Positions 1 through 7,630 of a stretch of 64,000 bases of DNA are shown here, one piece after another; position 1 is the stretch's first letter, and every line of letters begins with the position of its first letter. The stretch comes from DASQFQ01 sp963811595. Its GTDB lineage: Bacteria > Actinomycetota > Thermoleophilia > Solirubrobacterales > Solirubrobacteraceae. The stretch spans positions 100,735 to 164,734 of the forward strand of contig CAWERW010000001.1 of the NCBI GenBank assembly GCA_963811595.1, given 5' to 3'. A program made the translations under genes and the position numbers. The notes beneath the pieces are model-generated. The model ran no database searches, was not told the origin of the DNA, and worked only from the letters and a program-made list of their open reading frames with translations.

Positions 1-165
1 GGCTTCCTCGCCGCGCTGGTGATCTTCCTCGGCTTCGGCCACGCCGTCCTCACCGACGGCGCGCTCGACGGCGCCGGGACGCCGCTGCTGCTGGCCTTCG
101 GCGCGGTCGCGCTCGTCGGGGTGGGCAGCGCCTACGCGGCTAGGCGACGGCGCGCTCGTAGTTGA
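1..165 (+). CDS. C-terminal fragment of an unidentified membrane protein
   Basis: The frame is open from base 1 to a TGA at 163-165, giving 54 residues with no start in the window. The residues form two hydrophobic stretches (about 1-13 and 29-46) separated by a short Gly/Asp-rich loop and followed by an Arg-rich tail, as in the end of an integral membrane protein with a cytoplasmic basic C-terminus. It runs convergently into the next gene and overlaps it by 26 bp. No family can be named from this fragment. Confidence 0.6.
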   Translation, partial: GFLAALVIFLGFGHAVLTDGALDGAGTPLLLAFGAVALVGVGSAYAARRRRARS

Positions 166-463
166 GGCGCAGCAGCGCGATCACGTCGCGGACGTCGTCC
201 TCGTTCTCGATCCGGCGGGAGGCCCAGCCCTTCTTGTCCGGGAATACCGGGTGGTAGTCGATGCGCCCGGCGTCGTAGAGCTCCTGCCACACGGCCTTGG
301 GGAAGCCGCAGTGCATCGTGTAGTCGCCGTGCAAGTGGCCGATCTGCTTGCGACCGACCGTGAAGCCGAACTCGCCGCGGCTGCCGATGCCGGCCTCGAC
401 GCCCGGCCACGAGGTGACCTCGTCGGTGATGATCTGGCTGGCGGTGCGCGTGTCGGTGGTCAT
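140..463 (-). CDS. Luciferase-like DUF5519 family protein
   Basis: A 107-residue protein. It matches my memory of the DUF5519 'luciferase domain' family in length and in its central pattern: a Gly-rich strand with FGFTVGRKQIGHLHGD, then FPKAVWQELYDAGR, then a HP-x-FPDKKGW segment and a C-terminal helix. The family name is historical and no light-emitting role is implied; the biochemical function is unknown. The ATG at 463 is preferred because the longer frame adds only a low-complexity Arg-rich N-terminus. The gene is followed by a convergent gene end and preceded by dinB on the same strand (48 bp gap). Confidence 0.65.
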   Translation of the reverse strand: MTTDTRTASQIITDEVTSWPGVEAGIGSRGEFGFTVGRKQIGHLHGDYTMHCGFPKAVWQELYDAGRIDYHPVFPDKKGWASRRIENEDDVRDVIALLRLNYERAVA

Positions 464-511
464 GCCACCATCGTGCACCCGCGGGCGCCGCGCCACCAGG
501 GGCAATTGGTC

Positions 512-1573
512 CTAGGCCTCCAGCGCCAGCGTCATCTGCGACGCGTCGACCGCGGCCTCCTCCTCGAACGCCGCCACGCGCACGCCGAGCAGCCGCACCG
601 GGCGCGGCGGCGCGTACTCGTCGAGCAACGCGCAGGCGACGTCGGCCACCACCGCCGGGGCGTTGGTGGCCACGGGCAGCGTGCGCGCGCGGGTCACGGT
701 CGTGAAGTCGTCGAGCCGCACCTTGATGGCGATCGTGCGCCCGCGCCGCTCGTTCTTGGCCAGGCCCTCGCACAGCCGCGCCGACAGCTGCCGCAGCACC
801 GCGGTCTGCTCGTCGCGGCCCGCGATGTCCTCGTTGAACGTCGTCTCGCGCGACTCCGAGACCGCGATCCGCTCGCTCGAGACCGGCGTCTCGTCCTCGA
901 AGTTCGCGCGCGCCACGAGGTACGGCCCGAGGCGGCCGCCGAAGCGCTCGGCCAGCGTCTCGGGCGGCGTCGCCGCGAGCCGCCCGATCGTGGCGATTCC
1001 CAGCTCCTCCAGGCGCTCGGCGGTCTTGGCGCCGATCCCGGGGAGCAGCCGCGGGGGATCGCCGGCGAAGCGCGCGCACGCCTGCTCGCGCGTCAGCACG
1101 ACGAAGCCCTGCGGCTTCTCGGCGTCGGACGCGACCTTGGCGACGAGCCGGTTCGGCCCGATCCCGACGGAGCCGTGCAGGCCGGTGTCGGCCCTGATCT
1201 CCGACACCAGGCGGCGCATCGCGGCGTGCGGCGAGTGGAGCCCGGTGAGCTCGAGGTAGGCCTCGTCGAGGCCGATCACCTCGACGGTCTCGACGTGGGC
1301 GCGCACGCGCTCCATGACGCGCGCGGACATCGCGCGGTAGGCCTCGAAGTCGGGCGTGATGAACGTCGCCTCCGGGCACAGGCGCCGCGCGCGGGCGGCG
1401 GGGATGGCGGAGAACACGCCGTAACGGCGCGCCTCGTAGGAGGCGGTGGTGACCACCGCGCGCGGGCCGGAGCCCGCGACCACGACGGGCCTGCCCCGCA
1501 GCTCGGGGCGGCGCATCAGCTCCACGGACACGTAGAACGCGTCCATATCGAGATGCGCCACGCACCGCTGCAT
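512..1573 (-). CDS. dinB: DNA polymerase IV (Y-family)
   Basis: This is a 353-residue translesion DNA polymerase. The first catalytic carboxylate motif is HLDMDAFYVSVE near residue 7, and the second is GLDEAYLELTG near residue 105. A helix-hairpin-helix (LLPGIGAKTAERLEELG) lies near residue 180, and the little-finger domain follows. The C-terminus ends with QMTLAL, which resembles a sliding-clamp binding peptide. Length is normal for the family. The start at 1573 is chosen because the family begins a few residues before HLDMD; the longer frame adds an Arg/Pro-rich shadow segment. A TAGCCT hexamer lies 7 nt before this ATG, so the mRNA may be leaderless. Confidence 0.93.
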   Translation of the reverse strand: MQRCVAHLDMDAFYVSVELMRRPELRGRPVVVAGSGPRAVVTTASYEARRYGVFSAIPAARARRLCPEATFITPDFEAYRAMSARVMERVRAHVETVEVIGLDEAYLELTGLHSPHAAMRRLVSEIRADTGLHGSVGIGPNRLVAKVASDAEKPQGFVVLTREQACARFAGDPPRLLPGIGAKTAERLEELGIATIGRLAATPPETLAERFGGRLGPYLVARANFEDETPVSSERIAVSESRETTFNEDIAGRDEQTAVLRQLSARLCEGLAKNERRGRTIAIKVRLDDFTTVTRARTLPVATNAPAVVADVACALLDEYAPPRPVRLLGVRVAAFEEEAAVDASQMTLALEA

Positions 1574-1580
1574 GCGAGGC

Positions 1581-1586
1581 AGGCTA
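1581..1586 (-). promoter_or_regulatory. Candidate -10 element for leaderless dinB
   Basis: TAGCCT on the minus strand, 7 nt upstream of the dinB ATG. Transcription starting 6-7 nt downstream would begin at the start codon. Confidence 0.4.
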
Positions 1587-1602
1587 CGCCGAGGCTCGGT
1601 CG

Positions 1603-2268
1603 CTACTTCGTGCTCTGAACCGCGCCGTGGCCCTCGAACTTCAGGCGCCGGGCGGTCGCCTCGGTGAGGTCGTACTCGCGGCCGCCGACATAGGGGCCAC
1701 GGTCGATCACGCGCACGCGGGCGATGCGGCCGCGGTGACGCAGGGTCACCTTCGTACCGCACGGCAGCGACTTGTGCGCGACGCCGAGATCACCCGGGTC
1801 GAGCCGTCCGCCGCAGCTCAGCGAGTTGCCGTACAGGCCAGGCCCGTACCACGACGCGTAGGCCGAGCGGAACACGTTCAGCCTCCCGACGCGGCGAGAG
1901 CCGACGGGGCCGCGCACGACCTTCACGCGGGCGCGGGCGCTCAGCGGGCGGCGCTGACGATCGCGCAGCACGTAAGCGCCGCGCGCGTCGGTGCGATCCC
2001 GGTCGAGCGTCGCCCAGCGGTCGCCGCGGCGGATCTGCAGCGCGACCGTCGAGCCCGCGGGCTGGATGACACCGCGCACGAGGGCACGCCGGCCGGCCCG
2101 CACGTTCATGCGGCGCTCGGACACGGCGACCTTCGAGGCCGTGGCGGTGGGTGTGGTGCCCTGGGTTTCTTGTGCTGCCGCGGGGCCGGGCAAGGCCGTC
2201 GCGCAGGCATATGCGAGACAGAGCGCGCCGCCGGACATGGCAGCACGCCAATCGAGCTTGGGCCTCAA
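1603..2268 (-). CDS. Secreted RlpA-like double-psi beta-barrel protein
   Basis: A 221-residue exported protein. An N-terminal hydrophobic segment ends in an Ala-rich cleavage region around residues 30-33. A beta-rich region with repeated Arg-Gly-Asp-type turns follows (about 50-130). The C-terminal RlpA-like domain (about 138-215) contains ASWYGPGLYGNSLSCGG, VAHKSLPCGTKV, VRVIDRGPYVGGREYDLT and a final helix. RlpA proteins act on or bind peptidoglycan; catalytic activity here is inferred from the conserved Asp in the DRGP segment. The start is TTG at 2268, because GGAGG stands 8 nt upstream; an ATG at 2238 is the alternative. A long structured leader precedes the gene. Confidence 0.85.
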   Translation of the reverse strand: MRPKLDWRAAMSGGALCLAYACATALPGPAAAQETQGTTPTATASKVAVSERRMNVRAGRRALVRGVIQPAGSTVALQIRRGDRWATLDRDRTDARGAYVLRDRQRRPLSARARVKVVRGPVGSRRVGRLNVFRSAYASWYGPGLYGNSLSCGGRLDPGDLGVAHKSLPCGTKVTLRHRGRIARVRVIDRGPYVGGREYDLTEATARRLKFEGHGAVQSTK

Positions 2269-2274
2269 AGCGAG

Positions 2275-2405
2275 GTCCTCCTTCGGTTGTATTGCTACGT
2301 CCGACCAGGCGCCTGTGGGTGACGGCTCGCAGCTCTCCGGCTGCGGCTCACTCGGTCATCCACCCAGCAGGGCATCGTGCCCCGCCGGCTCGGCGGTCGA
2401 ACGGT
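2275..2405 (-). ncRNA. Structured 5' leader of the RlpA-like gene, candidate c-di-AMP (ydaO-type) riboswitch
   Basis: About 130 nt separate a -10-like TAGAAT (2412-2417, minus strand) from the TTG start. On the minus strand the leader holds a perfect CGCAGC/GCTGCG hairpin nested inside a TGGGTG...GTCACCCA pairing. The segments TGGGTGGATGACC and CCGTCACCCACAGGCG recall the conserved GGGGUGAAUCC and CCGUCAGCUAACC..CAGGCG blocks of ydaO riboswitches as I remember them. In Actinobacteria these often precede wall hydrolases, including RlpA-like proteins. The match is partial, and a covariance-model search is needed to settle it. Confidence 0.42.
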
Positions 2406-2428
2406 TGTTCGATTCTAGCGGACCCGCC

Positions 2429-2965
2429 TCACGCAGCTTCATGCGCGAATGCAGGACATTCCTGGCGCAGTCGAGCGAGCCCGAGTCGGATCCGGCTCTT
2501 CGCGGTGCCCAGCGGGACCTGCTCGCGCTCGGCGATCTCCGCCGCCGTGAGCCCGGCCCAGTGGGCGAGGACGAGCGCCTCGCGCTGCGGCTCGGGCAGC
2601 GTGCGCAGGGCCTCCTTCACGTCCTCGCGCGTGGCCGCGCGCTCCGCGGCGGCGTCGGGCAGCTCCTCGACGCGCGGCGCGTCGGAGCCCGCCACGACCT
2701 TGAGGCGATCGGTGGCCCGGCCGGCGGCCTGGCCCTCGCGCCACAGGTCGAGCGCGCGCGAGCGCGCCATCAGCCGCAGGTAGGAGCCGAGCTCGCCGCG
2801 CGAGGCGTCGAATCCCGCGGGGCGGCGCCAGATGCGCAGGAACACGTCCTGCACGACGTCCTGCGCCTGTGCGGGGTCGCTGAGGATCCGCATCGCGGCG
2901 TGGTGCACGCCGCGCTCGTGCGTCTCGAACACCTGCCGGAAGGTCTGTGGATCGCTGAGGTTCAT
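2429..2965 (-). CDS. ECF-type RNA polymerase sigma factor
   Basis: A 178-residue sigma-70 family factor with region 2 (about residues 8-75, including DVVQDVFLRIWRRP and the YLRLMARSRALDLWR segment) and region 4 (about 115-165, ending AEIAEREQVPLGTAKSRIRLGLARLR). There is no C-terminal extension. It directs RNA polymerase to an alternative promoter set. No zinc-binding anti-sigma gene lies beside it, so its control is not visible. The start at 2965 is favoured over 2983 because TATAGT lies 7 nt upstream, fitting a leaderless transcript. It is divergent from the acyltransferase at 3046. Confidence 0.88.
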   Translation of the reverse strand: MNLSDPQTFRQVFETHERGVHHAAMRILSDPAQAQDVVQDVFLRIWRRPAGFDASRGELGSYLRLMARSRALDLWREGQAAGRATDRLKVVAGSDAPRVEELPDAAAERAATREDVKEALRTLPEPQREALVLAHWAGLTAAEIAEREQVPLGTAKSRIRLGLARLRQECPAFAHEAA

Positions 2966-2972
2966 GCCATCA

Positions 2973-2978
2973 ACTATA
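2973..2978 (-). promoter_or_regulatory. Candidate -10 element for the ECF sigma gene
   Basis: TATAGT on the minus strand, 7 nt before the ATG at 2965. It lies in the divergent region shared with the WS/DGAT gene and supports the shorter start. Confidence 0.45.
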
Positions 2979-3045
2979 CACAACTTGTTGAAGGTTGAAG
3001 CCCAATGCTGTTGAAGGGTCGGATAGGAGACAATCCGGCGTCGCG

Positions 3046-4473
3046 ATGGCCAACCCCGAACGGCTCACCGGACTCGACGCCTCGTTCCTCGCGCTCGAGG
3101 ACGCGGGCGCCCACATGCACGTCGGCTCGTGCCTGCTTTTCGAGGGCGAGGCGCCGGACTACGTCGACTTCGTCGCCCAGCTCGGCACCCGGCTCCACCT
3201 CGTGCCCCGCTACCGCCAGAAGCTCGCGTTCCCGGCCGGCGTGCAGGCGCGGCCGGTGTGGATCGACGACCCGCACTTCAACCCCGGCTACCACGTGCGC
3301 CACACCGCGCTGCCCGAGCCCGCGAGCCTCGAGCAGCTGCGCAACCTCGCCGGGCGCGTGCTCGCGCAGCGGCTCGACCGTCACAAGCCGCTGTGGGAGA
3401 TCTGGCTCGTGCAGCACGTCGAGGGCGGGCGCTTCGCGATGATCACGAAGACGCACCACTGCCTCGTCGACGGCGTCTCGGGCGTGGACATCGCGACGGT
3501 GCTCTTCGACCTCTCGGCCGACCCGGACCCGCCGCCGGAGCCGCCTCCAGCCTGGTACCCGCGGCCGGAGCCGAGCGCCGCCACGCTCGTCGCCGACGCG
3601 ATGGCCGAGCGCGCGAGCGCCCCGCTCGACGCCGCCCGCCTCGTGGCCGACGTGCTCGCGCACCCCGACAAGGCCGCCGGCCGGCTCGGGCGGGCCGCGG
3701 TGGGCCTCGGCGCGGTGCTGCGCGCCGGCCTGCAGGGCGCGCCGCCGAGCCCCTACAACGTCCCGATCGGCCCGCACCGCCGCTTCGCGTGGGCGGACGG
3801 CGACCTCGCCCTGTTCAAGTCGATCAAGACGGCGCTGGGCGGCACGGTCAACGACGTGGTGCTGACCGTCGTGACGGGCGCGCTGCGCGCCCACATGGAG
3901 GCCAACGGCCACGAGGTCGACGGCGTCGAGCTGAAGGCGATGGTGCCGGTGTCGGTGCGCGCCGAGGCCGAGAAGGGCGCGCTCGGCAACCGCGTGACGT
4001 CGATGTTCGCGCCGCTGCCGGTCTACGTCGACGACCCGGTGGAGCGCTTCCGGGTCGTCCACGAGGCGATGCAGGGGCTCAAGGAGTCCGGCCAGGCCGT
4101 CGGCGCCGAGCTCCTGACCCAGCTCGCCGGCTTCGCCCCGCCCACCGTGCTCTCCCAGGCCTCGCGCGTGCAGTCCCAGCAGCGCGCGTTCAACGTCGTG
4201 GTGACGAACGTGCCCGGCCCGCAGTTCCCGCTCTACATGCTCGGGCGCAAGCTGCTGCGCATCTACCCGCAGGTCCCGCTGGTGCGCAACACGGCGCTGG
4301 GGATCGCGATCATGTCCTACGACGGGACGCTCAACTTCGGCCTGCTCGGCGACTACGACGCGCTCCCCGACCTCGACGACCTCGCCACGGCGCTGCGCGA
4401 CGCGATCGCGGAGCTCGCCGCCGCCGCGGGGGTCGCGCGCAAGCCGCGCCGCTCGCGGGTCGCCCGCACGTGA
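3046..4473 (+). CDS. Wax ester synthase / diacylglycerol acyltransferase (WS/DGAT)
   Basis: A 475-residue member of the bacterial WS/DGAT family, which joins fatty acyl-CoA to long-chain alcohols or diacylglycerol to make storage lipid at the inner membrane. It starts in the typical way (ERLTGLDASFLALED). The catalytic HHxxxDG motif is present as KTHHCLVDGVSG near residue 140. The later NDVVLTVVTGALR and VVVTNVPGPQFPLYMLG segments are also diagnostic. Length is normal. ATG 3046 is chosen because the family starts just before the PERLT block; a TTG at 2995 would add 17 unrelated residues. The TGA stop overlaps the next gene's GTG. Confidence 0.93.
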   Translation: MANPERLTGLDASFLALEDAGAHMHVGSCLLFEGEAPDYVDFVAQLGTRLHLVPRYRQKLAFPAGVQARPVWIDDPHFNPGYHVRHTALPEPASLEQLRNLAGRVLAQRLDRHKPLWEIWLVQHVEGGRFAMITKTHHCLVDGVSGVDIATVLFDLSADPDPPPEPPPAWYPRPEPSAATLVADAMAERASAPLDAARLVADVLAHPDKAAGRLGRAAVGLGAVLRAGLQGAPPSPYNVPIGPHRRFAWADGDLALFKSIKTALGGTVNDVVLTVVTGALRAHMEANGHEVDGVELKAMVPVSVRAEAEKGALGNRVTSMFAPLPVYVDDPVERFRVVHEAMQGLKESGQAVGAELLTQLAGFAPPTVLSQASRVQSQQRAFNVVVTNVPGPQFPLYMLGRKLLRIYPQVPLVRNTALGIAIMSYDGTLNFGLLGDYDALPDLDDLATALRDAIAELAAAAGVARKPRRSRVART

Positions 4474-4940
4474 GGCGGCTGCTCGGCGGCCTGGCGATCC
4501 TCGCGGTCGCGCTCGCGGCCGTGGTCGGGGCGGTCGTGCTGCTGCAGTCGCGCGACGACGCCGAGGTCGGCGGCAGTGGCGGCGGGCCGGGCGAGCGGGT
4601 CGAGCCTCGCTGCCCCGAGCGCCGCGAGGGCATCGCGCGCGACGCGCGGCCGCTGAGCGAGCACCAGATCGCGGGAGCTCTGGCGGCGGGGAACGTCGTG
4701 CTGCGCTACCCCGGCACCCGGCCGCCGGCCGCCCTGCGCGAGCTCCAGGAGGAGCTCAGCGGACCGTACGACGCCGAGCTCGCCCTCGCCGGCGAGTCGG
4801 TGATCCTCGCGGGCGGCGGCGAGGGCGTGGAGGCGCTGGCCTGGGGCCGCCAACTCGAGGCGAGCTCGCCCGAGGACCCGCAGCTGCGGGCGTTCGCCGA
4901 GGCGTGGCTGGGCGAGCGCCCGTCGAAGCCCTGTGGCTAG
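4470..4940 (+). CDS. Membrane-anchored DUF3105-like protein
   Basis: A 156-residue protein that starts at a GTG overlapping the acyltransferase stop (GTGA), so the two are probably translated together. One N-terminal transmembrane segment (about 5-24) is followed by a Gly/Ser linker and a soluble domain. That domain resembles the second half of DUF3105 proteins: a central NVVLRYPG strand, then ALAWGRQLE and a closing helix with AFAEAWLGERPSKPCG. The His-rich first half of DUF3105 is missing. Function is unknown; coupling to the acyltransferase suggests an envelope or lipid-related role. It shares the last four bases (CTAG) with the convergent gene. Confidence 0.55.
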   Translation: MRRLLGGLAILAVALAAVVGAVVLLQSRDDAEVGGSGGGPGERVEPRCPERREGIARDARPLSEHQIAGALAAGNVVLRYPGTRPPAALRELQEELSGPYDAELALAGESVILAGGGEGVEALAWGRQLEASSPEDPQLRAFAEAWLGERPSKPCG

Positions 4941-5149
4941 CTCTTGCGCGCCTTCGCGCGGTTGCTGACGGACTTGCCGGCCTGGACGGCCGCCTTCCCG
5001 CCTGCCTTGGCGGCGGTCACGAGCGCCTCGACGGCCTCGCCCGCGGCCTTCTTCGCCTCGCTGGCGCTGTCCTGCGCCGCGTTCTGCTGGCGCGTCGCGG
5101 CCGCCTTCTGCCCCGAAGCCTGCCGCTCCGCCTTCGTCTGCTGGGCCAT
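4937..5149 (-). CDS. Small Ala/Lys-rich basic protein
   Basis: A 70-residue protein of unknown function. It is almost entirely Ala, Lys, Gln and Glu, with repeated AAxKAG and KAxxAG patterns (for example VTAAKAGGKAAVQAGKS), and predicts as one long amphipathic helix with a basic end. The composition resembles small histone-H1-like or nucleoid-associated proteins, but no specific family is recognised. ATG 5149 is preferred because GGGAGG stands a few bases upstream; the longer frame is Arg/Gly shadow sequence. It ends in a CTAG shared with the convergent gene. Confidence 0.6.
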   Translation of the reverse strand: MAQQTKAERQASGQKAAATRQQNAAQDSASEAKKAAGEAVEALVTAAKAGGKAAVQAGKSVSNRAKARKS

Positions 5150-5181
5150 TGCTGAGCCTCCCTCGTTCGCTTGGGGCGGTG

Positions 5182-5598
5182 TTACCCGGCGGGCGCCTCT
5201 CGAACCGCGACCGTCATGCGGACCAGCGCGCACACGCGGCCCTCGTCGTCGGTGATGTCGACCTCCCAGACCCACGTCGTGCGGCCCTTGTGGCGACGGC
5301 GCGCGGTGGCGTGGATCGTGCCGCCGACGATCGGCCGCAGGAAGCTCGTCTGATTGGAGAGGCCCTGCGCCGACCTGCCCTCGCGGCTGACCGCCTGCCA
5401 GGTGGCGAACGAGGTCAGGCTCTCGGCTATGGAGGCGAACACGCCGCCGTGGACGAGCCCCGCGGGCTGCAGGATGTCGTCGCGGACCTTGACCCGCGCG
5501 GTCGCCTCCTCGTCGCCGAGCGACAGGATCTCGAGGCCGTAGAGCGCGTCGAAGCCCGTGATCTGCAGGGGGAACTGCGTCTTAGACAAGAGCGGCAC
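5182..5598 (-). CDS. PaaI-family hotdog thioesterase
   Basis: A 138-residue single-hotdog protein. The characteristic helix start (ILQPAGLVHGGVFASIAESLTS) lies near residue 45, followed by the SNQTSFLRPIVGG strand pair. PaaI-type enzymes hydrolyse small acyl-CoA thioesters in the cytosol; the substrate here cannot be read from sequence. The GTG at 5598 is chosen because the longer frame would overlap the divergent gene at 5610 and adds only low-complexity residues. The two divergent starts are only 11 bp apart, so their promoters must overlap the coding ends. Confidence 0.83.
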   Translation of the reverse strand: MPLLSKTQFPLQITGFDALYGLEILSLGDEEATARVKVRDDILQPAGLVHGGVFASIAESLTSFATWQAVSREGRSAQGLSNQTSFLRPIVGGTIHATARRRHKGRTTWVWEVDITDDEGRVCALVRMTVAVREAPAG

Positions 5599-5609
5599 AC
5601 TACCCTCAC

Positions 5610-6626
5610 ATGCCCTCGATGCCGCTCGACGCCCTCGCACCGGACCAGCGCGCCGTGGTCCAGCTCGTGCTCCAACGGGGGCGCTCCTACGAGCAGATCG
5701 CGGAGCTCCTCAAGATCTCCGAGGACGCGGTGCGGGCGCGCGCCCACGCCGGCCTCACCGCGCTGGCGCCGGACACCGAGCTGCCGGCCGACAAGGTCGC
5801 CCAGATCTCCGACTTCCTGCTCGGGCAGCAGAACGGCAAGCCGCGCCAGGCCACGCGCCGGATGCTGCGGGGCAACGCCGCCGCCCGCGAATGGGCCGAG
5901 ACCGTGCGCGCGGGGCTGGAGGAGCTCGGCGGCGCGCTCCCGGACCTGCCGGCGCCGGCGAAGCCCGCGGCGGAGGCGGCGCCCGCCGAAGCAGAGGAAG
6001 CCCCGCCGGCGGCGGACGACGACGCTGCCCCCTCCCCCGCGCCCCGCCCGCGGCCGCTGCGCGAGTCGCGCAAGCAACCCGCTGCCGCCAAGCCCGACGG
6101 CGCGTCGTCCTCCCGCCTCGGCGGCGCGATCCTGATCGGCGGCCTCGTGCTCGCAGTCGTGGCGGTCGTGCTCGCCCTGTTCGTCTTCGGCGGCGACGAC
6201 GGCGACGACGATCCGAGCTCCGCCGCGGCCACCGCGACGCCGTCGGCGAGCGCGACACCGCAGCCGGTGGGCGAGATCGCGCTGAAGGGCGTCAACGGCT
6301 CGAAGGGCCAGGGCGTGATGACGCTCTACGCCTCTCAGGGCCAGATCGCGTTCACGCTCGAGGGCACCGGCGTGCCGCGGAACGCCCGCAACGAGGCCTA
6401 CGCCGTCTGGTTCACCACCCCCGGCGGCGGCTCTCAGCGCCTCGGCTTCGCCCAGCCCGTGGGCGAGAACGGGCAGCTCGGCACCACCGGCCCGCGCACC
6501 GAGGACCTCGACAAGTTCCCGCGCTGGCTCGCCCGCTACAAGCAGGTCGTCGTCTCGCGCGAGAAGACCGGCAACGCGAAGTCGCCCGGCCCGATCGTGC
6601 TGCGCGGGACGTTGCCGAGTTCCTGA
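5610..6626 (+). CDS. Sigma-region-4-like HTH protein with one transmembrane segment
   Basis: A 338-residue protein with an unusual order of parts. Residues 1-55 look like sigma factor region 4 (LDALAPDQRAVVQLVLQRG then SYEQIAELLKISEDAVRARA). A helical linker follows, then a long Pro/Ala/Glu-rich stretch (about 110-165), one transmembrane helix (about 172-193) and an acidic Gly/Asp turn. The C-terminal extracytoplasmic beta domain (about 225-338) resembles the outer domain of RskA-type anti-sigma factors. A DNA- or polymerase-binding head tied to an outer sensor is inferred. There is no region 2, so it cannot act as a normal sigma factor. Confidence 0.6.
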   Translation: MPSMPLDALAPDQRAVVQLVLQRGRSYEQIAELLKISEDAVRARAHAGLTALAPDTELPADKVAQISDFLLGQQNGKPRQATRRMLRGNAAAREWAETVRAGLEELGGALPDLPAPAKPAAEAAPAEAEEAPPAADDDAAPSPAPRPRPLRESRKQPAAAKPDGASSSRLGGAILIGGLVLAVVAVVLALFVFGGDDGDDDPSSAAATATPSASATPQPVGEIALKGVNGSKGQGVMTLYASQGQIAFTLEGTGVPRNARNEAYAVWFTTPGGGSQRLGFAQPVGENGQLGTTGPRTEDLDKFPRWLARYKQVVVSREKTGNAKSPGPIVLRGTLPSS

Positions 6627-6634
6627 CCGGCGTG

Positions 6635-6640
6635 TAGCGT
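6635..6640 (+). promoter_or_regulatory. Candidate -10 element for the tagged papain-like gene
   Basis: TAGCGT followed by 6 nt and the GTG at 6647. The layout matches the promoter of the calpain-like gene (47536-47541). Confidence 0.42.
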
Positions 6641-6646
6641 CGCCCC

Positions 6647-7630
6647 GTGGAGCACGTCCCCCAAGAGGCTGTCGCCCCGCAGCCAGATACGCCCGCGCGC
6701 AGCGCCGCCGAGCCCGCCCTCGCGCTGACGCCCGCCGGCGTCACCGCCCTGCAGCGCCGCGCCGGCAACGCCGCCGTCGTGGCGATGCTCCAGCGCGAGC
6801 CGACCGCCGAGCAGCGCGAGGCCGCGAGCAAGCAGTGGCAGCGCCGCAACGAGGCCGCCGGGCTCATCCGCAAGCACAACTTCCTCGGCATCCCCGCCTG
6901 GCTGAGCGAGGACGGGCTCGCGACCGAGCTGCTCGGCCGCCTCCCCGCCGACTGGGAGCTCGCGATCGAGACGATCGCCCAGCTCGTCCAGGGCCACCAG
7001 GACAACGACCTCGCCGTCGCGCTGTGCAAGAACGCCAGCGACGAGAAGCTGAAGGCGATCGCCGCCGACCCCGGCGGCGCCAAGCTGATGTTCCGCATCG
7101 TCAGCGCGATGCAGGGCGTGACCACCAGCGAGGCGGAGAAGACCCAGCTCTACCGGGCGATGAGCGCGATCACCCGCTCGCGCGGCGCGGTGCCGATCGG
7201 CGTCGAGGTCATCACGTTCCGCAGCGGCGTCGCCCCGCTGGACGCCGCCGGCGAGTGGTGGTTCGGCAAGGGCGCCAAGGGCCACACCGCGGTCATCGTC
7301 GCCGACCTCGTCTACAGCTTCGACGAGCGGGGCTGGGTGATGGAGGGCAGCAAGGCCGAGTACATGGGCCGCAACACGCATCGCGACGCCATCGGTCAGG
7401 TCTTGAAGGTGCCGCCCGAGGACGCGCTGGCGATCCAGGACGGGCTCAACAAGTCGATCGGCCGCGGCGTCTACTTCTTCTCCGGCCAGGTGTGCACCGA
7501 CGCCACCGCCCAGTCGCTCGTGAAGGTGCTCGGCCAGATCGACGCCAAGAGCAACCCGCAGAAGTTCGCCGACATGCTCGCCGGCAGCGGGCACGTCGAG
7601 TCGACGAACAACTACGCGAAGAAGCCCTAG
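6647..7630 (+). CDS. Tagged papain-like (circularly permuted) protein, possible injection-system cargo
   Basis: A 327-residue protein in three parts. Residues 1-34 are a Pro/Ala-rich unstructured leader. Residues 35-50 are LQRRAGNAAVVAMLQR, almost the same 16-residue motif as in the calpain-like protein encoded at 46558-47529. Residues 55-175 are helical. The C-terminal domain (about 180-315) has a strand with His213 (KGHTAVIV) and, later, Cys283 at a helix start (SGQVCTDATAQSLV). This His-before-Cys order is that of circularly permuted papain-like hydrolases. There is no signal peptide. A leaderless GTG start is likely. Peptidase or amidase activity and export through a contractile injection system are inferences. 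Confidence 0.6.
   Translation: MEHVPQEAVAPQPDTPARSAAEPALALTPAGVTALQRRAGNAAVVAMLQREPTAEQREAASKQWQRRNEAAGLIRKHNFLGIPAWLSEDGLATELLGRLPADWELAIETIAQLVQGHQDNDLAVALCKNASDEKLKAIAADPGGAKLMFRIVSAMQGVTTSEAEKTQLYRAMSAITRSRGAVPIGVEVITFRSGVAPLDAAGEWWFGKGAKGHTAVIVADLVYSFDERGWVMEGSKAEYMGRNTHRDAIGQVLKVPPEDALAIQDGLNKSIGRGVYFFSGQVCTDATAQSLVKVLGQIDAKSNPQKFADMLAGSGHVESTNNYAKKP

Noticed and set aside
251..1618. Long plus-strand frames opposite dinB and similar long antisense frames elsewhere
   Set aside because: Their Arg/Ala/Pro/His-rich composition is the usual shadow of GC-rich genes on the other strand, and the opposite strand carries clear families.
5601..5610. TACCCT as a leaderless promoter for the gene at 5610
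   Set aside because: Only 3 nt separate it from the ATG, too few compared with the 6-9 nt seen at the other starts.
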